Positions 63,156-64,000 of a DNA stretch of 64,000 nucleotides are shown piece by piece. Within the stretch, counting starts at the first letter, position 1, and each line of letters opens with the position of its first letter. Both the position numbers and the translations under genes were made by a program. The notes under the pieces were generated by a model. It ran no database searches and was not told where the DNA came from. It saw nothing but the letters and a program-made list of their open reading frames with translations. Origin of the DNA: Candidatus Raymondbacteria bacterium RIFOXYA2_FULL_49_16 (GTDB lineage Bacteria > Fibrobacterota > OXYB2-FULL-49-7 > XYB2-FULL-49-35). Location of the stretch: contig MFYT01000064.1 of the NCBI GenBank assembly GCA_001789205.1, positions 62,001-126,000 of the forward strand, given 5' to 3'.

Positions 63156-64000
63156 TCATCCTTTCTCCGGCCCGGTAATGCCCCAGAACTTACCCTGCAA
63201 GACGTTTCTCTCATATTCGAGAAACGCGATTGTCTCTGAATAATTCATGACCGACTTGTACATGGTCTCGCTGAACTCTTTGACGCGCGGGTTTTTTCTG
63301 TCCAGTTTTTCCTTTGCAGCAAAATCAGTGATGAGTTCCTCTGCGCGCTTGTAATCAGCCACCTGATACATGCGCGTAAAATCGCGCACGCAATTGATCT
63401 GCGGAATAATCTTGTGGCCTGTTGGTTTTTTCACCTGGTCAAAGACGCCCTTCACATATTCGCCCGGATCGGCAAATTTGCTCTCGGGCGTGTCGATAAA
63501 CGCGTCTACAAAACCCGCCTTTGCAATTGTCTGGGAAGCTGCGATAAGCAGATTGCGGGCACTATCGTCAGTATCGGCGATAAACGGGCCAACAAAGGGA
63601 CGGATGCGTCCGGGTCGCGTGAGCACATAGCCCTGTATTTCGCCATTGTCGTTTCTGCATACAAACGCCTCGCCCTTTGCATCGGCAAACAAGCCGCGCA
63701 TAATCTCCTCGCGCTCAATAAAACACGAGGCATCGTATCTGATAACCTCATCGAGGTCTTTCTTTTCCATGCGCGTGACATGGTTTGCGTCAAAACGCTC
63801 GTTTGCAAACTGACCCACCGGATAAACCGAGCGCCAGATCCGGTAGGAATCAATATAGCCCACAGCGCCGTACACCGTGTTTCCCATGGGCGTTGCATCG
63901 AGGCCATTGATCACCTTGCCGCTGTCTATGGCGTATTTTACCCCTGCCTGCATCATGGCGTTTGCAATGCCCTGGCGCCGCAGTTCAGGATGCACAAGGA
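63156..64000 (-). CDS. GNAT-family N-acetyltransferase (cut by window edge)
   Basis: About 281 C-terminal residues are visible. The start of the visible part, HPELRRQGIANAMMQAG, is the acetyl-CoA-binding motif A of GNAT enzymes, followed by a second half with a DUF1248-like domain. It transfers an acetyl group to an amine, perhaps an amino sugar or amino acid made by the downstream pathway. The N terminus lies beyond the window. It is the first visible gene of the minus-strand catabolic run. Confidence 0.8.
   Translation of the reverse strand, partial: LVHPELRRQGIANAMMQAGVKYAIDSGKVINGLDATPMGNTVYGAVGYIDSYRIWRSVYPVGQFANERFDANHVTRMEKKDLDEVIRYDASCFIEREEIMRGLFADAKGEAFVCRNDNGEIQGYVLTRPGRIRPFVGPFIADTDDSARNLLIAASQTIAKAGFVDAFIDTPESKFADPGEYVKGVFDQVKKPTGHKIIPQINCVRDFTRMYQVADYKRAEELITDFAAKEKLDRKNPRVKEFSETMYKSVMNYSETIAFLEYERNVLQGKFWGITGPEKG

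Noticed and set aside
1-64000. tRNA, rRNA, CRISPR, phage or transposase genes
   Set aside because: I looked through the intergenic gaps and protein set on both strands and saw none; a dedicated RNA search could still find a short RNA gene.

Overview
The window reads as a chromosomal piece of a Gram-negative bacterium of the FCB group, most like Fibrobacterota or a close uncultured relative. This is inferred from several traits. Large secreted proteins end in NPFNP-type, T9SS-like C-terminal sorting domains. There is a PorV/PorQ-like outer-membrane protein, and an OmpA protein with thrombospondin type 3 calcium repeats. A DUF3098-like membrane protein is present, and the EF-P has a non-lysine loop tip. 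There are about 50 protein genes, packed densely. I see no rRNA, tRNA, CRISPR array, transposase or prophage, and no gene-free stretch longer than 300 bases.

1-12.3 kb: metK (partial, with a start-codon problem) lies behind larC. Next come an OmpA/TSP3 protein, a secreted subtilase whose signal-peptide codons overlap an intrinsic terminator, a PorV/PorQ-like protein, a geranylgeranyl-reductase-type flavoprotein, a GH94-like phosphorylase with an altered catalytic motif, a DUF374 acyltransferase and a SIMPL lipoprotein.

12.4-29.6 kb: a coiled-coil periplasmic protein is followed by a tight run of TPR protein, beta-barrel protein, histidine kinase, sigma-54 response regulator and small lipoprotein. 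Housekeeping genes follow: a DUF3098-like protein, EF-P (Asn34), a Cys/Met PLP enzyme, pyruvoyl arginine decarboxylase, an M23 peptidase, mfd, two PpiC/SurA chaperones, and an FtsE-like ATPase with a STAS protein.

29.6-46.5 kb: an accessory, mostly minus-strand region. It holds a GT39-type transferase and six secreted or surface proteins: a tandem paralogue pair, an unknown protein, a CBM9-like protein, a short remnant and an alpha/beta hydrolase. It also holds a membrane-anchored AraC regulator with a lectin-like outer domain, a sulfatase with an IclR regulator, a GT4 glycosyltransferase and a DUF4143 ATPase. Two copies of a tandem GCATTTCTGGAAA box stand in front of two of its transcription units, and I propose they are the operators of the membrane AraC protein. 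A 24-bp perfect palindrome touches the iclR start codon.

46.5-54.7 kb: DUF2062 protein, YhcC radical SAM protein, a candidate short C-rich small RNA, mannose-1-phosphate guanylyltransferase, a CPA1 antiporter with a cyclic-nucleotide-binding tail coupled to a MshEN-like protein, and a CsgG-like protein with a lipoprotein.

54.7-64 kb: a minus-strand catabolic cluster of Gfo/Idh oxidoreductase, class III aminotransferase, KDG kinase, KDPG aldolase, 2-hydroxyacid dehydrogenase, a PreA-PreT-ferredoxin fusion and a GNAT protein. Palindromic repeats sit at three of its gene junctions, and a fourth repeat is translated in frame inside the fusion protein.
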